DNA from: Metabacillus_B sp050107715
GTDB lineage: Bacteria; Bacillota; Bacilli; Bacillales; Bacillaceae
Reading direction: 5' to 3'
NCBI RefSeq assembly: GCF_050107715.1
Contig: NZ_JBNILN010000004.1
Span: 248,001-312,000, forward strand
Length of the DNA: 64,000 nucleotides
Shown: positions 26,129 to 34,033 of the stretch, piece after piece
Layout: every line of letters starts with the position of its first letter
Position numbering within the stretch: the first letter of the stretch is position 1
Notes under the pieces: generated by a model
What the model saw: only the letters and a program-made list of their open reading frames with translations
The model's database searches: none
What the model was told of the DNA's origin: nothing
Program-made: the position numbers and the translations under genes

Positions 26129-26905
26129 TTATTTTTGCCGCCCATAGTGCATTCTGATCTTGTCTTTTTTCGTCCGGCCAAGAATTTCTGTGATTTTGCT
26201 TCTGCCATACCCTCTTACAGAAATTGTGTCCCCTTCCTGACACTCCATTGCCCCCTGCTCTGCTGTGCGCCAGTTTACCTTAATATGCCCTGCCTGCAAA
26301 AGGGGCTGAACCTTTTGCCGCGAAAGTCCATAAATCGCAGCGGCTACTGCATCAAGGCGGAGAGAACTGACAGTCGCCGATGCCTCATTCCAGCTCTCCG
26401 TCACGGCAATGGCATTAGAGAAGCTGATTTTTTTCAGCTCCACTTTAGATTTCCCAATTTCAGTTAGCTGAAGCCTCAGGAAATCATCCATTTCCTTTGC
26501 CGCCACAAGCTGAATGACTTCGTTTTCCATCAATATATCTCCGTATTTGGAACGCTTAAGTCCAATGGACATTAACGCTCCAAGCACTTGAGGGTGTTCA
26601 AGGGCTACAAATTTTGCAGGGTAGCTGATTTCGTATAGGATCAGATCAAAGTCTTCTTTCCCGGGTTTCATGTAATCAGGATGAATAAGAGCTCTTTTTC
26701 TCTCTGCTCCAGGGGCGCCGCCGTCGAAAGCTGCTTTAGTCTCCATTTGATCGCCTACAATTGACTGTACGATTTCCTGCTCCCTGGGGTCCAAAAAGTC
26801 CGTAAGTTTCGCACTGTAAGAGCTTTGGACGAAATCCTTCCAGCCCATTACTTTTTCAACAAAATCCCGCTCATCTTCTCTGAAATGCTGAAATAAATCT
26901 GTCAT
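26129..26905 (-). CDS. ylmH: S4-domain RNA-binding protein YlmH
   Basis: A 258-residue protein with an N-terminal YlmH-type domain and a C-terminal S4 domain (about residues 180-240, with LRLDAVAAAIYGLSRQKVQPLLQAGHIKVNW). Homologues bind the ribosome; in B. subtilis YlmH has been linked to ribosome-associated quality control. It sits in the ylm division-related gene string between ylmG and divIVA. GGTGATA precedes ATG 26905. Separated from ylmG by a structured 155-bp gap. Confidence 0.9.
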   Translation of the reverse strand: MTDLFQHFREDERDFVEKVMGWKDFVQSSYSAKLTDFLDPREQEIVQSIVGDQMETKAAFDGGAPGAERKRALIHPDYMKPGKEDFDLILYEISYPAKFVALEHPQVLGALMSIGLKRSKYGDILMENEVIQLVAAKEMDDFLRLQLTEIGKSKVELKKISFSNAIAVTESWNEASATVSSLRLDAVAAAIYGLSRQKVQPLLQAGHIKVNWRTAEQGAMECQEGDTISVRGYGRSKITEILGRTKKDKIRMHYGRQK

Positions 26906-26965
26906 GTTATCACCGTTTCTATATAATGGGTGCTTCGTTCACGTTTTACCTAAGGCGTAAAAGTA

Positions 26966-27019
26966 AAAACACGGATACTCAGCTATCAAGTGCATTCACT
27001 TAAACTGGTGCCGTGTTTT
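26966..27019 (-). terminator. Structured hairpin between ylmG and ylmH
   Basis: Minus strand AAAACACGG (27019-27011) pairs with CCGTGTTTT (26974-26966), with an inner stem AAGTG-AATG-CACTT (27001-26988), followed by TACTTTTACG. Possibly a second terminator or a processed RNA element. Confidence 0.5.
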
Positions 27020-27033
27020 CTCTGCACACATAG

Positions 27034-27057
27034 AAAAAGGGACTTTTTCGTCCCTTT
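27034..27057 (-). terminator. Terminator downstream of ylmG
   Basis: Minus strand AAAGGGAC and GTCCCTTT form an 8-bp stem around GAAAAA, followed by TTCT. It would separate ylmG from ylmH transcription at least partly. Confidence 0.7.
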
Positions 27058-27060
27058 AAA

Positions 27061-27324
27061 TCAGCTGATCATATTGTATAAAGACCATAGACCGCCTTGT
27101 GCAAGATTCAGAACAAGGATGGCTACAATTGGAGAAAAGTCGATCATTCCGAAAGATGGAATGATTCTACGGAAAGGCTCTAAAAACGGTTCGCAGATTG
27201 AAGCGAGAATTTCTCCAAATTTAGTTTCTCTCGCGTTCGGAAACCAGGACATCAGAATGTAAATGATGATGGCGTACGAATAAAACCGCAGCAAATACCC
27301 TAATACTGTAAAAACAATGCTCAT
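27061..27324 (-). CDS. ylmG: YggT-family membrane protein YlmG
   Basis: An 87-residue membrane protein with two hydrophobic segments (about 3-25 and 63-85) joined by a loop containing LEPFRRIIPSFGMIDFSPIV, the typical YggT block. In bacteria and plastids the family is tied genetically to cell division or nucleoid placement, but the function is not settled. Begins 6 bp after sepF, so they are co-transcribed. Confidence 0.9.
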   Translation of the reverse strand: MSIVFTVLGYLLRFYSYAIIIYILMSWFPNARETKFGEILASICEPFLEPFRRIIPSFGMIDFSPIVAILVLNLAQGGLWSLYNMIS

Positions 27325-27330
27325 TGTCCA

Positions 27331-27768
27331 TTACCACCTTTGAGGTTCATCTTCAACTGCCAGTTCAGAGATTGTGCCCGATACATCTACGTTATCAGGC
27401 GTACAAAGGAAGATATTCAGCCCTACCTTCTGTATATCTCCGCCTATCGCATAAACTGTTCCACTCAGAAAATCGACGATTCGTTTCGCCTGATCATGCT
27501 GGATGCGCTGAAGATTCACGACGATTGCCCGGCGGTTTTTCAGCTGATCTGCAATATCCTGAGCTTCCGAATAAGCGCGGGGCTCGCATAAAACTACTTT
27601 AGAGGATTTTTGCACACTTTGCAAACTAACGACATTTTGTTTGCCTTCTTTTTTTGCTGCCGGCTGCTCGGCAGATCCATATTCCTCTTCAAATGTTTGT
27701 TCTTCCTGGTACTCGTAATCCTCTTCATCCAGCACAAAAAAATTCTTAAAGCGGTTTTTAATACTCAT
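27331..27768 (-). CDS. sepF: Septum protein SepF
   Basis: Forms rings that bind FtsZ and anchor it to membrane. The N-terminal amphipathic helix is MSIKNRFKNFFVL; a charged linker follows (residues about 14-55), then the conserved SepF core with ILE-type VVLCEPRAYSEAQDIADQLKNRRAIVVNLQ. Length is 145 residues. AGGAGGTG lies upstream of ATG 27768. Between ylmE and ylmG as in B. subtilis. Confidence 0.95.
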   Translation of the reverse strand: MSIKNRFKNFFVLDEEDYEYQEEQTFEEEYGSAEQPAAKKEGKQNVVSLQSVQKSSKVVLCEPRAYSEAQDIADQLKNRRAIVVNLQRIQHDQAKRIVDFLSGTVYAIGGDIQKVGLNIFLCTPDNVDVSGTISELAVEDEPQRW

Positions 27769-27784
27769 GTTTACACCTCCTGGT

Positions 27785-28453
27785 TTATCCTACAAGGGAA
27801 GAGCCGATTCGAATAAACGTAGCTCCCTCTTCGATCGCAACTGTATAATCATTTGACATCCCCATTGAAAGATCATCACAAGGGGCGTGGCTCAATTCCA
27901 TAGCCTTCACTTTGTCCCTAAGCTGCCTTAAAGATTGGAAGGTCTGCCGGATGAGCCCTTTGTCATCCGTGTTTGGCGCCATGGTCATGAGTCCTGAAAT
28001 CAGGATATTCGGATATTCCCTGCACGCCTCGATGAAGGGGATGGTTTCGTCCGGAGACAATCCATGTTTGGATTCCTCGCCAGAAGTGTTTACCTGCACA
28101 AAGCATTTAACGGGAGCGTCTGCCCGTTTATCAATTTCTTTTGCAAGTGAGAGCCTGTCCAGTGAATGTATGTAATCGATCTTATCAATAACATTTTTCA
28201 CTTTTCTCGTTTGAAGAGAGCCGATAAAATGCCAAACCGCCCGGTCCCCAATACGGTCAAATTTGCCGGAGAGACCTTCATCCCTGTTCTCTCCGAGATG
28301 AAGAATTCCCGCTTCAACCGCTTCCTCTGCCCGGTCTGCTGTCACATACTTGGTTACTGCCACTACATGGACATCTTTACGGTTCCTGCCTGACCGCCTG
28401 CAGGCTGCTTCAATATTCCCAATGATTGCAGTCAGATTTTGTTTTACTTCCAA
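27785..28453 (-). CDS. ylmE: YggS-family pyridoxal phosphate homeostasis protein
   Basis: A single-domain PLP-binding barrel protein of 222 residues. The PLP lysine is in VAVTKYV near residue 35, and the C-terminal LSMGMSNDYTVAIEEGATFIRIGSSL is the phosphate-binding part. The family balances cellular PLP pools and is not known to be a classical enzyme. Start is TTG 28453 with AGGAGG 8 nt upstream; it begins directly at the ylmD stop. Confidence 0.93.
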   Translation of the reverse strand: MEVKQNLTAIIGNIEAACRRSGRNRKDVHVVAVTKYVTADRAEEAVEAGILHLGENRDEGLSGKFDRIGDRAVWHFIGSLQTRKVKNVIDKIDYIHSLDRLSLAKEIDKRADAPVKCFVQVNTSGEESKHGLSPDETIPFIEACREYPNILISGLMTMAPNTDDKGLIRQTFQSLRQLRDKVKAMELSHAPCDDLSMGMSNDYTVAIEEGATFIRIGSSLVG

Positions 28454-29287
28454 TCAGGAATCCTCCTCTTTTAAACCTATAAAACCGATCATTCGGCCCG
28501 TTCGGCCGGCATCTCTTCTATGGGAGAAGAATAAATCCTTTTCGCAGCAGGTGCACAGTCCGGAGACGGAAATCTGGTTATCGGAAAGACCTGCTTTTTT
28601 CAGCAAAGCTGCATTTAGTTTTTTTAAATCCAGACGGTATTGACCCGGCTCTGTTTCTACCCAGGGAAGCTCTTCATGGTGATTAAACAGTTTGTTCACT
28701 TTTGAAATGACACTGTCGTCGACTTTATAGCAGCATGGGCCGATTGAAGGACCAATCGCGGCATGAATATTTTCAAGAGAAGCACCCTCTGCTTCAAGCC
28801 AGGCAGCAATCATTTCACCGCCAATATTTAACACGCTTCCTTTCCATCCTGCATGGGCAATTCCGATGAGTTTCGCCTTTTTTTCATAAAAAAAGATTGG
28901 TACACAGTCTGCATATGCAAGGGCTAGGACAAGACCAGTCTGATTTGTGTAAAGTCCATCTGCTTCCAGTATCGCCTGATCGTAATGAAAGGCACCGCTT
29001 CCTCTTTCCTTTTGACCGGCTTTGACTATTCTTTTTCCATGAACCTGGTCTGCAAACACCCAGTTTTCCAGAGATATGCCTGCCTCAGCGGCGCATAACC
29101 TCCGGTTCGCCACGACGTCCTCCCGAACATCCTGGACATGGAGGCCCATATTTAAAGATGCATATGGATCCTTGCTGGTCCCTCCATCTTTCACCGTAAA
29201 ACCTGCCAGGATGGAGGAGTCCACTCCTGTAAAACGGTTCAGGCTCAAAAATGTATCCCGGTCACTTGAAAACAGCTCAGAACTCAT
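28454..29287 (-). CDS. ylmD: YfiH/LACC1-family multicopper polyphenol oxidase or purine nucleoside phosphorylase-like protein
   Basis: A 277-residue protein of the DUF152 family, with conserved blocks DGLYTNQTGLVLALAYADCVPIFFYE and GIAHAGWKG, which hold the metal-binding Cys and His, and AAIGPSIGPCCYKV. Homologues have adenosine-phosphorylase and deaminase activities; earlier names call them laccases. AAGGAG precedes ATG 29287. Directly adjacent to ylmE. Confidence 0.9.
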   Translation of the reverse strand: MSSELFSSDRDTFLSLNRFTGVDSSILAGFTVKDGGTSKDPYASLNMGLHVQDVREDVVANRRLCAAEAGISLENWVFADQVHGKRIVKAGQKERGSGAFHYDQAILEADGLYTNQTGLVLALAYADCVPIFFYEKKAKLIGIAHAGWKGSVLNIGGEMIAAWLEAEGASLENIHAAIGPSIGPCCYKVDDSVISKVNKLFNHHEELPWVETEPGQYRLDLKKLNAALLKKAGLSDNQISVSGLCTCCEKDLFFSHRRDAGRTGRMIGFIGLKEEDS

Positions 29288-29402
29288 ACCGATCTCCTTT
29301 TCGACAAAAATCCTATGATGAATGCCTTTATTTTACCACATCTTTCCCTTGATGTTCATAAATAAAGGGCAAATTTAATCATTTATAAGCCTCTGATTCT
29401 TT

Positions 29403-29657
29403 CTAATCCTGGGAAGCTTCTTTTGAAGCTACGCGGACCAAAATGACGTCTTCTCCAATCTTTACTATGTTTCGCCACGGGATGACAAATTCCTCTTCCC
29501 GCCCGAAAAATCCAAGCATTTTCCCCGGGCCTGAGATGATGATCGCCTGGATTTTTCCTGTCGTCACATTAATGTCGAAATCCCCGATGCTTCCAAGCTT
29601 TTTTCCATCAGAAACGTTGACAATATCCTTAGTCTGGAACTCGGAAATATTCATCAT
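29403..29657 (-). CDS. ylmC: PRC-barrel sporulation protein, YlmC/YmxH family
   Basis: A small cytoplasmic protein of 84 residues with one PRC-barrel (ISEFQTKDIVNVSDGKKLGSIGDFDIN). Related proteins are made during sporulation; the molecular role is unknown. Several ATGs are close together at the start; those at 29657 and 29654 fit spacing better than the ATG at 29666, which is only 2 nt from the binding site. In B. subtilis an ABC-transporter gene (ylmA) lies between sigG and ylmC; it is missing here. Confidence 0.85.
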   Translation of the reverse strand: MMNISEFQTKDIVNVSDGKKLGSIGDFDINVTTGKIQAIIISGPGKMLGFFGREEEFVIPWRNIVKIGEDVILVRVASKEASQD

Positions 29658-29783
29658 GCACTCCATCTCTCCTTAACAAATCTCTTATTAACCAATGTAT
29701 GACCGGTTTGGTTCAGTATTCTAAATACCGGTACGCGCGGCGCCAATTTCCTCAGCAAAACCCTGGCCCGTAAAATATCTTCA

Positions 29784-29820
29784 GCAAAAAAGGAACCTCG
29801 CCGTTTCCGGCTCAGTTCCT
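29784..29820 (-). terminator. Terminator of sigG
   Basis: Minus strand AGGAACTGAGCCG and CGGCGAGGTTCCT pair around a GAAA tetraloop with two mismatched positions, followed by TTTTTTGC. It lies just after the sigG stop. Confidence 0.88.
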
Positions 29821-29831
29821 ATGGCTTGTCC

Positions 29832-30611
29832 CTATTGCTGGATGTTCTTGTTCATTTGCTTTATAGCAGCCTTCTCAAGCCTTGATACCTGGGCCTGTGA
29901 TATTCCAATTTCGTCTGCCACTTCCATCTGGGTCTTTCCTTGAAAGAAACGCTTCCTGAGGATAAGCTTTTCCCTGTCATTCAGCCGTCTCATTCCTTCT
30001 TTTAAAGCAAGCTCTTCAATCCACTGAATATCTCTGTTGCGTTCATCGCTGAGCTGATCCATAACGTAAATCGGGTCTCCGCCATCATTGTAGATCGGCT
30101 CAAACAGGGATACAGGATCCTGTATGGCATCCAGGGCAAATACGATCTCTTCATGAGGAACTTCAAGGACTTTTGCAATTTCTTCTGCAGAAGGTTCTCT
30201 TGATGTCTGAGTCATCAGCTTTTCCCTTACTTGAAGGGCTTTATACGCGATGTCTCTTAAGGAACGGGAAACCCTTATCGGATTATTATCCCTCAAATAC
30301 CTTCTAATCTCCCCGATGATCATAGGTACAGCGTATGTTGAAAATTTAACATTTTGTCCCAGGTCGAAGTTATCGATGGATTTCATAAGCCCGATGCAGC
30401 CGACTTGAAATAAATCATCGACAAACTCCCCACGGTTGTTGAAACGCTGGATGACACTCAGAACCAATCTGAGATTTCCATTTACGAGTTTTTCTCTTGC
30501 TGAGTTGTTCCCGCTCTGCATTTCTCTGAAGAGAATTCTCATTTCTTCATTTTTCAGCACGGGAAGTTTTGAGGTGTCTACTCCGCAAATTTCTACTTTA
30601 TTTCGTGTCAC
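29832..30611 (-). CDS. sigG: RNA polymerase sigma factor SigG (late forespore)
   Basis: Forespore sigma factor active after engulfment. The 259-residue protein begins TRNKVEICGVDTSKLPVLKN, the diagnostic SigG N-terminus, then has sigma-70 regions 2 (DLFQVGCIGLMKSIDNFD), 3, and 4 with helix-turn-helix EVADEIGISQAQVSRLEK. Start is GTG 30611 after GGAGGG; the frame up to 30719 is upstream promoter sequence. It has its own forespore-type promoter. Confidence 0.96.
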   Translation of the reverse strand: MTRNKVEICGVDTSKLPVLKNEEMRILFREMQSGNNSAREKLVNGNLRLVLSVIQRFNNRGEFVDDLFQVGCIGLMKSIDNFDLGQNVKFSTYAVPMIIGEIRRYLRDNNPIRVSRSLRDIAYKALQVREKLMTQTSREPSAEEIAKVLEVPHEEIVFALDAIQDPVSLFEPIYNDGGDPIYVMDQLSDERNRDIQWIEELALKEGMRRLNDREKLILRKRFFQGKTQMEVADEIGISQAQVSRLEKAAIKQMNKNIQQ

Positions 30612-30647
30612 ATCTTTCCCTCCAGTCAGGAGCTGCTGTACAAAAAA

Positions 30648-30676
30648 CAGTATTTCCTGCAGTTGGAAAAATATGC
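30648..30676 (-). promoter_or_regulatory. Forespore (SigF/SigG-type) promoter of sigG
   Basis: Minus strand GCATA (30676-30672), 14-bp spacer, GGAAATACTG (30657-30648), fitting GYATA and GGNNANANTR, the forespore sigma consensus. It lies about 40 bp before the sigG start, as expected for SigF-initiated and SigG-sustained transcription. Confidence 0.8.
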
Positions 30677-30719
30677 ACATTGGAAACAGCTCATGACTGC
30701 ACTTTTTGCTTTGGTCCAA

Positions 30720-30746
30720 ATAAAAAAAGGGTTTGTCTCCCCTTTT
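30720..30746 (-). terminator. Weak terminator between sigE and sigG
   Basis: Minus strand AAAAGGG and CCCTTTT pair around GGAGACAA, followed by TTTATTT. It should limit read-through from sigE into sigG. Confidence 0.65.
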
Positions 30747-30759
30747 ATTTTTTCTGTTC

Positions 30760-30896
30760 TATTCGCCTGCCGGCAGCCGGCTGGTTATCCAAGGGCGGCT
30801 CTATACCTGTCTCTTCGCCTCGCCCGGCCTGCCCCAGCAGCTTCTGCTCCGATCAGCAGGTGCTGCAATAGTCATCACCCTGCTTGAATACAGGAT
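30760..30896. repeat. Dispersed intergenic repeat, copy C (degenerate)
   Basis: Shares GTTATCCAAGGGCGG, CTGCTCCGATCAGCAGGTG and a TCATCACCCTGCTT-like end with the copies at 22052-22203 and 40517-40670, but is more diverged. It fills most of the 299-bp sigE-sigG gap. Confidence 0.55.
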
Positions 30897-30910
30897 GGCA
30901 TATTAGAAAA

Positions 30911-31630
30911 TCATACCATTTTGTTGAATTCCTTCCTTAATCGCTTAATAATCCTTTTCTCGAGCCGTGAAATGTATGATTGCGAAATTCCGAGCATGTC
31001 CGCTACATCTTTTTGCGTTTTCTCCTCTCCGCCCTGCAGTCCGAAACGGAGCTCCATAATTTGTTTTTCTCTTTCATTCAGCTGCTGAAGAGCCTTCAAC
31101 AGCAATTTTTTGTCAACGTTTGCTTCCAGGTCCTTAGTAATAATATCATCATCCGTTCCAAGCACATCAGACAAAAGAAGCTCATTGCCGTCCCAATCAA
31201 TATTCAAAGGTTCATCAAATGAAACTTCAGACCGTATTTTGTTGTTTCTTCTCAAATACATTAGTATTTCATTTTCAATACACCTGGAAGCATATGTAGC
31301 CAGCTTTATTTTTTTTTCTGGATTAAACGTATTGACCGCTTTAATCAGCCCGATTGTTCCTATGCTGATCAAGTCTTCAATATTTATTCCAGTATTTTCA
31401 AATTTTCTGGCAATGTAGACAACAAGCCTGAGATTCCGTTCAATTAAAATAGCTCTTGCCGCCTGATCCCCTTTCGGCAGTTTTTTCAAAAGAATCTCTT
31501 CTTCATCTTTATTAAGCGGGGGCGGCAGTGCCTCACTGCCTCCGATATAATAGATTTCATCCGTCTTTAAGCCGAGCTTGGTTAGGATTTTATACCACCA
31601 GTATGTCACTTTGAGCCTTAAGTTTTTCAT
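30911..31630 (-). CDS. sigE: RNA polymerase sigma factor SigE precursor (mother cell)
   Basis: Early mother-cell sigma factor, made as inactive pro-SigE. The N-terminus MKNLRLKVTYWWYKILTKLGLKTDEIYYIGG includes the membrane-associated pro-sequence that SpoIIGA removes. Regions 2 (DLISIGTIGLIKAVNTFN) and 4 (QKDVADMLGISQSYISRLEKRI) follow. Length is 239 residues. It lies 57 bp after spoIIGA in the same transcript. Confidence 0.97.
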   Translation of the reverse strand: MKNLRLKVTYWWYKILTKLGLKTDEIYYIGGSEALPPPLNKDEEEILLKKLPKGDQAARAILIERNLRLVVYIARKFENTGINIEDLISIGTIGLIKAVNTFNPEKKIKLATYASRCIENEILMYLRRNNKIRSEVSFDEPLNIDWDGNELLLSDVLGTDDDIITKDLEANVDKKLLLKALQQLNEREKQIMELRFGLQGGEEKTQKDVADMLGISQSYISRLEKRIIKRLRKEFNKMV

Positions 31631-31687
31631 TTTTCTCCCCCTTCTAATTTTAAAGGATGCGGGTAAATTAATAATAATTTGGTTATA

Positions 31688-32611
31688 TTAGGACACATGT
31701 GCCGAGGCTGCCCCCTGAAGCATTTGCGGATGAACAATGCAGCTAAAGTCCCCATCGGCCGAAAGTTTGGATGAACTCAGCCCGATAATGGCTTTTTTCA
31801 CGCTGATTTCTTCTTTTTCTGTATGAATTGTGATCGAATCCGGCTTCAGACCGATTAAGAATTGATTTTGCTGCCCTACGCCTCTGTAGGGGATAATCCG
31901 CATTCTTAAACCCCAGTGCTCGTCTAGCTCCGGCAGATTTTCAAGAATGTGTCCGGACATCACATGATCTGCCAGCTCTACCGGAATCTCATCTCTCAGC
32001 AGGGCCGTATCTGCAATCATGACAGGAGTCCGGGTGATGGGATCAAACAGCTGGTTCCCGCTGTCAATTAAACCTTTCATCGATAGAACGGAGTCGCCAA
32101 ATACCGCTGTAACATTCACAATTTCATGATATTGAAGCTTTTTCACCTGAACATCCTTTCCGCGTCCGGATGAAAACAGCCACAGCAGCGGGAAACCGCA
32201 GATAACCAAAATCCAGGATACCGGGTCTCCAAATCCTGTCGTCTGTGTAACAAGTACACCGTTTGCAAGATAGCTGTCCTGCTGAAGAAAATAGTGCGTC
32301 CCGATCAGGCCTCCACCAATAGCAAACGTGACAAAATAAAACATAAGCATATTTTGCAGAAAATAGCTGATGCGGACAAAACCATAAGCTGTATAGACCA
32401 TAGCAGCAGAAATGAGAACTTTTCCTCCGGGGCTGCTGAAAAACGGGCTCACTGGGGTAAACATGAATAAGATGATCGATGAACCAATCAAGCTTCCCAG
32501 CAAAAGCCGATACCACACTTTCGGCCTTTTCAAAAACACTGAGGTAAGCAGCAGCAAAAACAAGTCAAATAAAAAATTCAGCATCCATATGACATCTAGA
32601 TAAACGGACAA
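31688..32611 (-). CDS. spoIIGA: Sporulation aspartic protease SpoIIGA (pro-SigE processing)
   Basis: Septum membrane protease that activates SigE after a SpoIIR signal from the forespore. The N-terminal half has five hydrophobic segments (residues about 1-155); the C-terminal half carries the aspartic protease motif LIDSGNQLFDP. IPYRGVGQQNQFLIGLKPD is a further family block. Length is 307 residues. Start is TTG 32611 after GTAGGTTG. In this genome it follows ftsZ directly, without bpr. Confidence 0.95.
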   Translation of the reverse strand: MSVYLDVIWMLNFLFDLFLLLLTSVFLKRPKVWYRLLLGSLIGSSIILFMFTPVSPFFSSPGGKVLISAAMVYTAYGFVRISYFLQNMLMFYFVTFAIGGGLIGTHYFLQQDSYLANGVLVTQTTGFGDPVSWILVICGFPLLWLFSSGRGKDVQVKKLQYHEIVNVTAVFGDSVLSMKGLIDSGNQLFDPITRTPVMIADTALLRDEIPVELADHVMSGHILENLPELDEHWGLRMRIIPYRGVGQQNQFLIGLKPDSITIHTEKEEISVKKAIIGLSSSKLSADGDFSCIVHPQMLQGAASAHVS

Positions 32612-32669
32612 TGTTCAACCTACTTCCTTAACAGGCTAATGATTGTCTTATATGCAGGATATAGCCATA

Positions 32670-32702
32670 AGTATATAGAGATCGTCCTGTAAAGTCTGTC
32701 AA
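32670..32702 (-). promoter_or_regulatory. Long-spacer spoIIG promoter
   Basis: Minus strand TTGACA (32702-32697) and TATACT (32675-32670) are 21 bp apart. The B. subtilis spoIIG promoter is SigA-dependent with an unusually long spacer of about 22 bp and needs phosphorylated Spo0A. The same architecture is apparent here. Confidence 0.7.
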
Positions 32703-32731
32703 TTCATGAAGGGGAAACCCGTGTTTTTTTC

Positions 32732-32757
32732 AGGGGTTTTGTCGGAACAAAACCCCT
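32732..32757. repeat. Inverted repeat upstream of the spoIIG promoter
   Basis: AGGGGTTTTGT and ACAAAACCCCT (11-bp perfect arms) flank CGGA. There is no thymine run after it on the minus strand. On the plus strand the centre reads TGTCGGA, one mismatch from the Spo0A box TGTCGAA. It is about 30 bp upstream of the -35 box. Confidence 0.6.
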
Positions 32758-32788
32758 TCTATCCGGAGAGTTTCTCTTAACCGGAGCA

Positions 32789-32824
32789 TAAAAAAAAGCC
32801 TGGCATCATCGATGTGCCAGGCTT
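32789..32824 (-). terminator. Terminator of the dcw cluster after ftsZ
   Basis: Minus strand AAGCCTGGCA and TGCCAGGCTT form a perfect 10-bp stem, followed by TTTTTT. It lies 10 bp after the ftsZ stop. Confidence 0.92.
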
Positions 32825-32833
32825 AAACTCTAT

Positions 32834-33991
32834 TTATCTTCTTCTGTTGCGGTTGCGCAGGAAGGTAGGTATATCCAGTGCATCGTCCGGCTGCTGCTGG
32901 CGGGGAGTTTCATTGTATGGTGCAGGTTCCTCGCGCTTTACCTCACGATCACGCTCGCGTTTCTGAGGCATAGCAGGCTTGTTAGGAGCAGGCTGAGCCG
33001 TTCCTCCGAAGCGAGGCTGTTTAGGAGGGTTAATCTCCTGCTCGCTGAAGCCGGTCGCAATGACAGTAACTACGATCTCATCCTTAAGGTTTTCATTAAT
33101 TACAGAACCGAAAATCATATTCACTTCCTGATCGGAAGCAGAAGCAACGATATCCGCGGCTTCCTGAACTTCATAAAGACTTAAGTTGGCACCGCCCGTA
33201 ATGTTCATCAAGACACCTTGAGCTCCATCTATGGATGTTTCAAGAAGCGGACTTGAGATAGCTTTTTTAGCAGCTTCAGCCGCTCTGCTTTCTCCAGTGG
33301 CAACACCAATTCCCATCAGGGCAGATCCACGGTTGGACATGATGGTTTTAACATCAGCAAAGTCAAGGTTGATCAGACCGGGTACTGCGATTAAATCCGA
33401 AATACCTTGTACACCTTGACGCAGTACGTTGTCTGCCTCTCTGAAGGCTTCAAGCATCGGTGTATTTTTATCAACAATTTCGAGAAGACGGTCATTTGGA
33501 ATGACAATCAGCGTATCAACGGATTCTTTCATAGATGAAATTCCGCCTGAAGCCTGCATCGCACGCTTTCTTCCTTCAAAAGTGAACGGACGTGTTACAA
33601 CTCCAACAGTTAATGCACCTAAATCTTTTGCAATTTGAGCTATGACAGGGGCTGCACCTGTACCTGTTCCTCCGCCCATTCCGGCTGTCACAAATACCAT
33701 GTCAGCGCCTCGAAGCGCTTCTTCAATCTGCTCTTTGCTTTCTTCCGCTGCCTTTTTCCCGACTTCAGGGTTGGCACCTGCGCCAAGACCTCTCGTAAGC
33801 TTAGAGCCTATTTGCATTTTTACTTCTGCTTTTGATAGATTCAGTGCCTGTGCATCCGTGTTGACGGCAATGAATTCCACCCCTTGAACTCCATGCTCGA
33901 TCATGCGGTTTACTGCGTTGTTCCCGCCTCCGCCTACACCTATTACTTTTATTGTTGCTAAACCGTCAATATTCGTTTCAAACTCCAACAT
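32834..33991 (-). CDS. ftsZ: Cell division protein FtsZ
   Basis: Tubulin-like GTPase that forms the division ring. GTP-binding GGGTGTGAAP and the T7-loop region (NLDFADVKTIM) are present. A disordered linker rich in proline and glutamine and the C-terminal tail DALDIPTFLRNRNRRR, which binds FtsA and SepF, follow. Length is 385 residues. ATG 33991 follows AGGAGG; the longer frame is rejected. Confidence 0.97.
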   Translation of the reverse strand: MLEFETNIDGLATIKVIGVGGGGNNAVNRMIEHGVQGVEFIAVNTDAQALNLSKAEVKMQIGSKLTRGLGAGANPEVGKKAAEESKEQIEEALRGADMVFVTAGMGGGTGTGAAPVIAQIAKDLGALTVGVVTRPFTFEGRKRAMQASGGISSMKESVDTLIVIPNDRLLEIVDKNTPMLEAFREADNVLRQGVQGISDLIAVPGLINLDFADVKTIMSNRGSALMGIGVATGESRAAEAAKKAISSPLLETSIDGAQGVLMNITGGANLSLYEVQEAADIVASASDQEVNMIFGSVINENLKDEIVVTVIATGFSEQEINPPKQPRFGGTAQPAPNKPAMPQKRERDREVKREEPAPYNETPRQQQPDDALDIPTFLRNRNRRR

Positions 33992-34033
33992 GCATAATCC
34001 TCCTAATCCATCAATCACTTCTGGTTGATCGTT

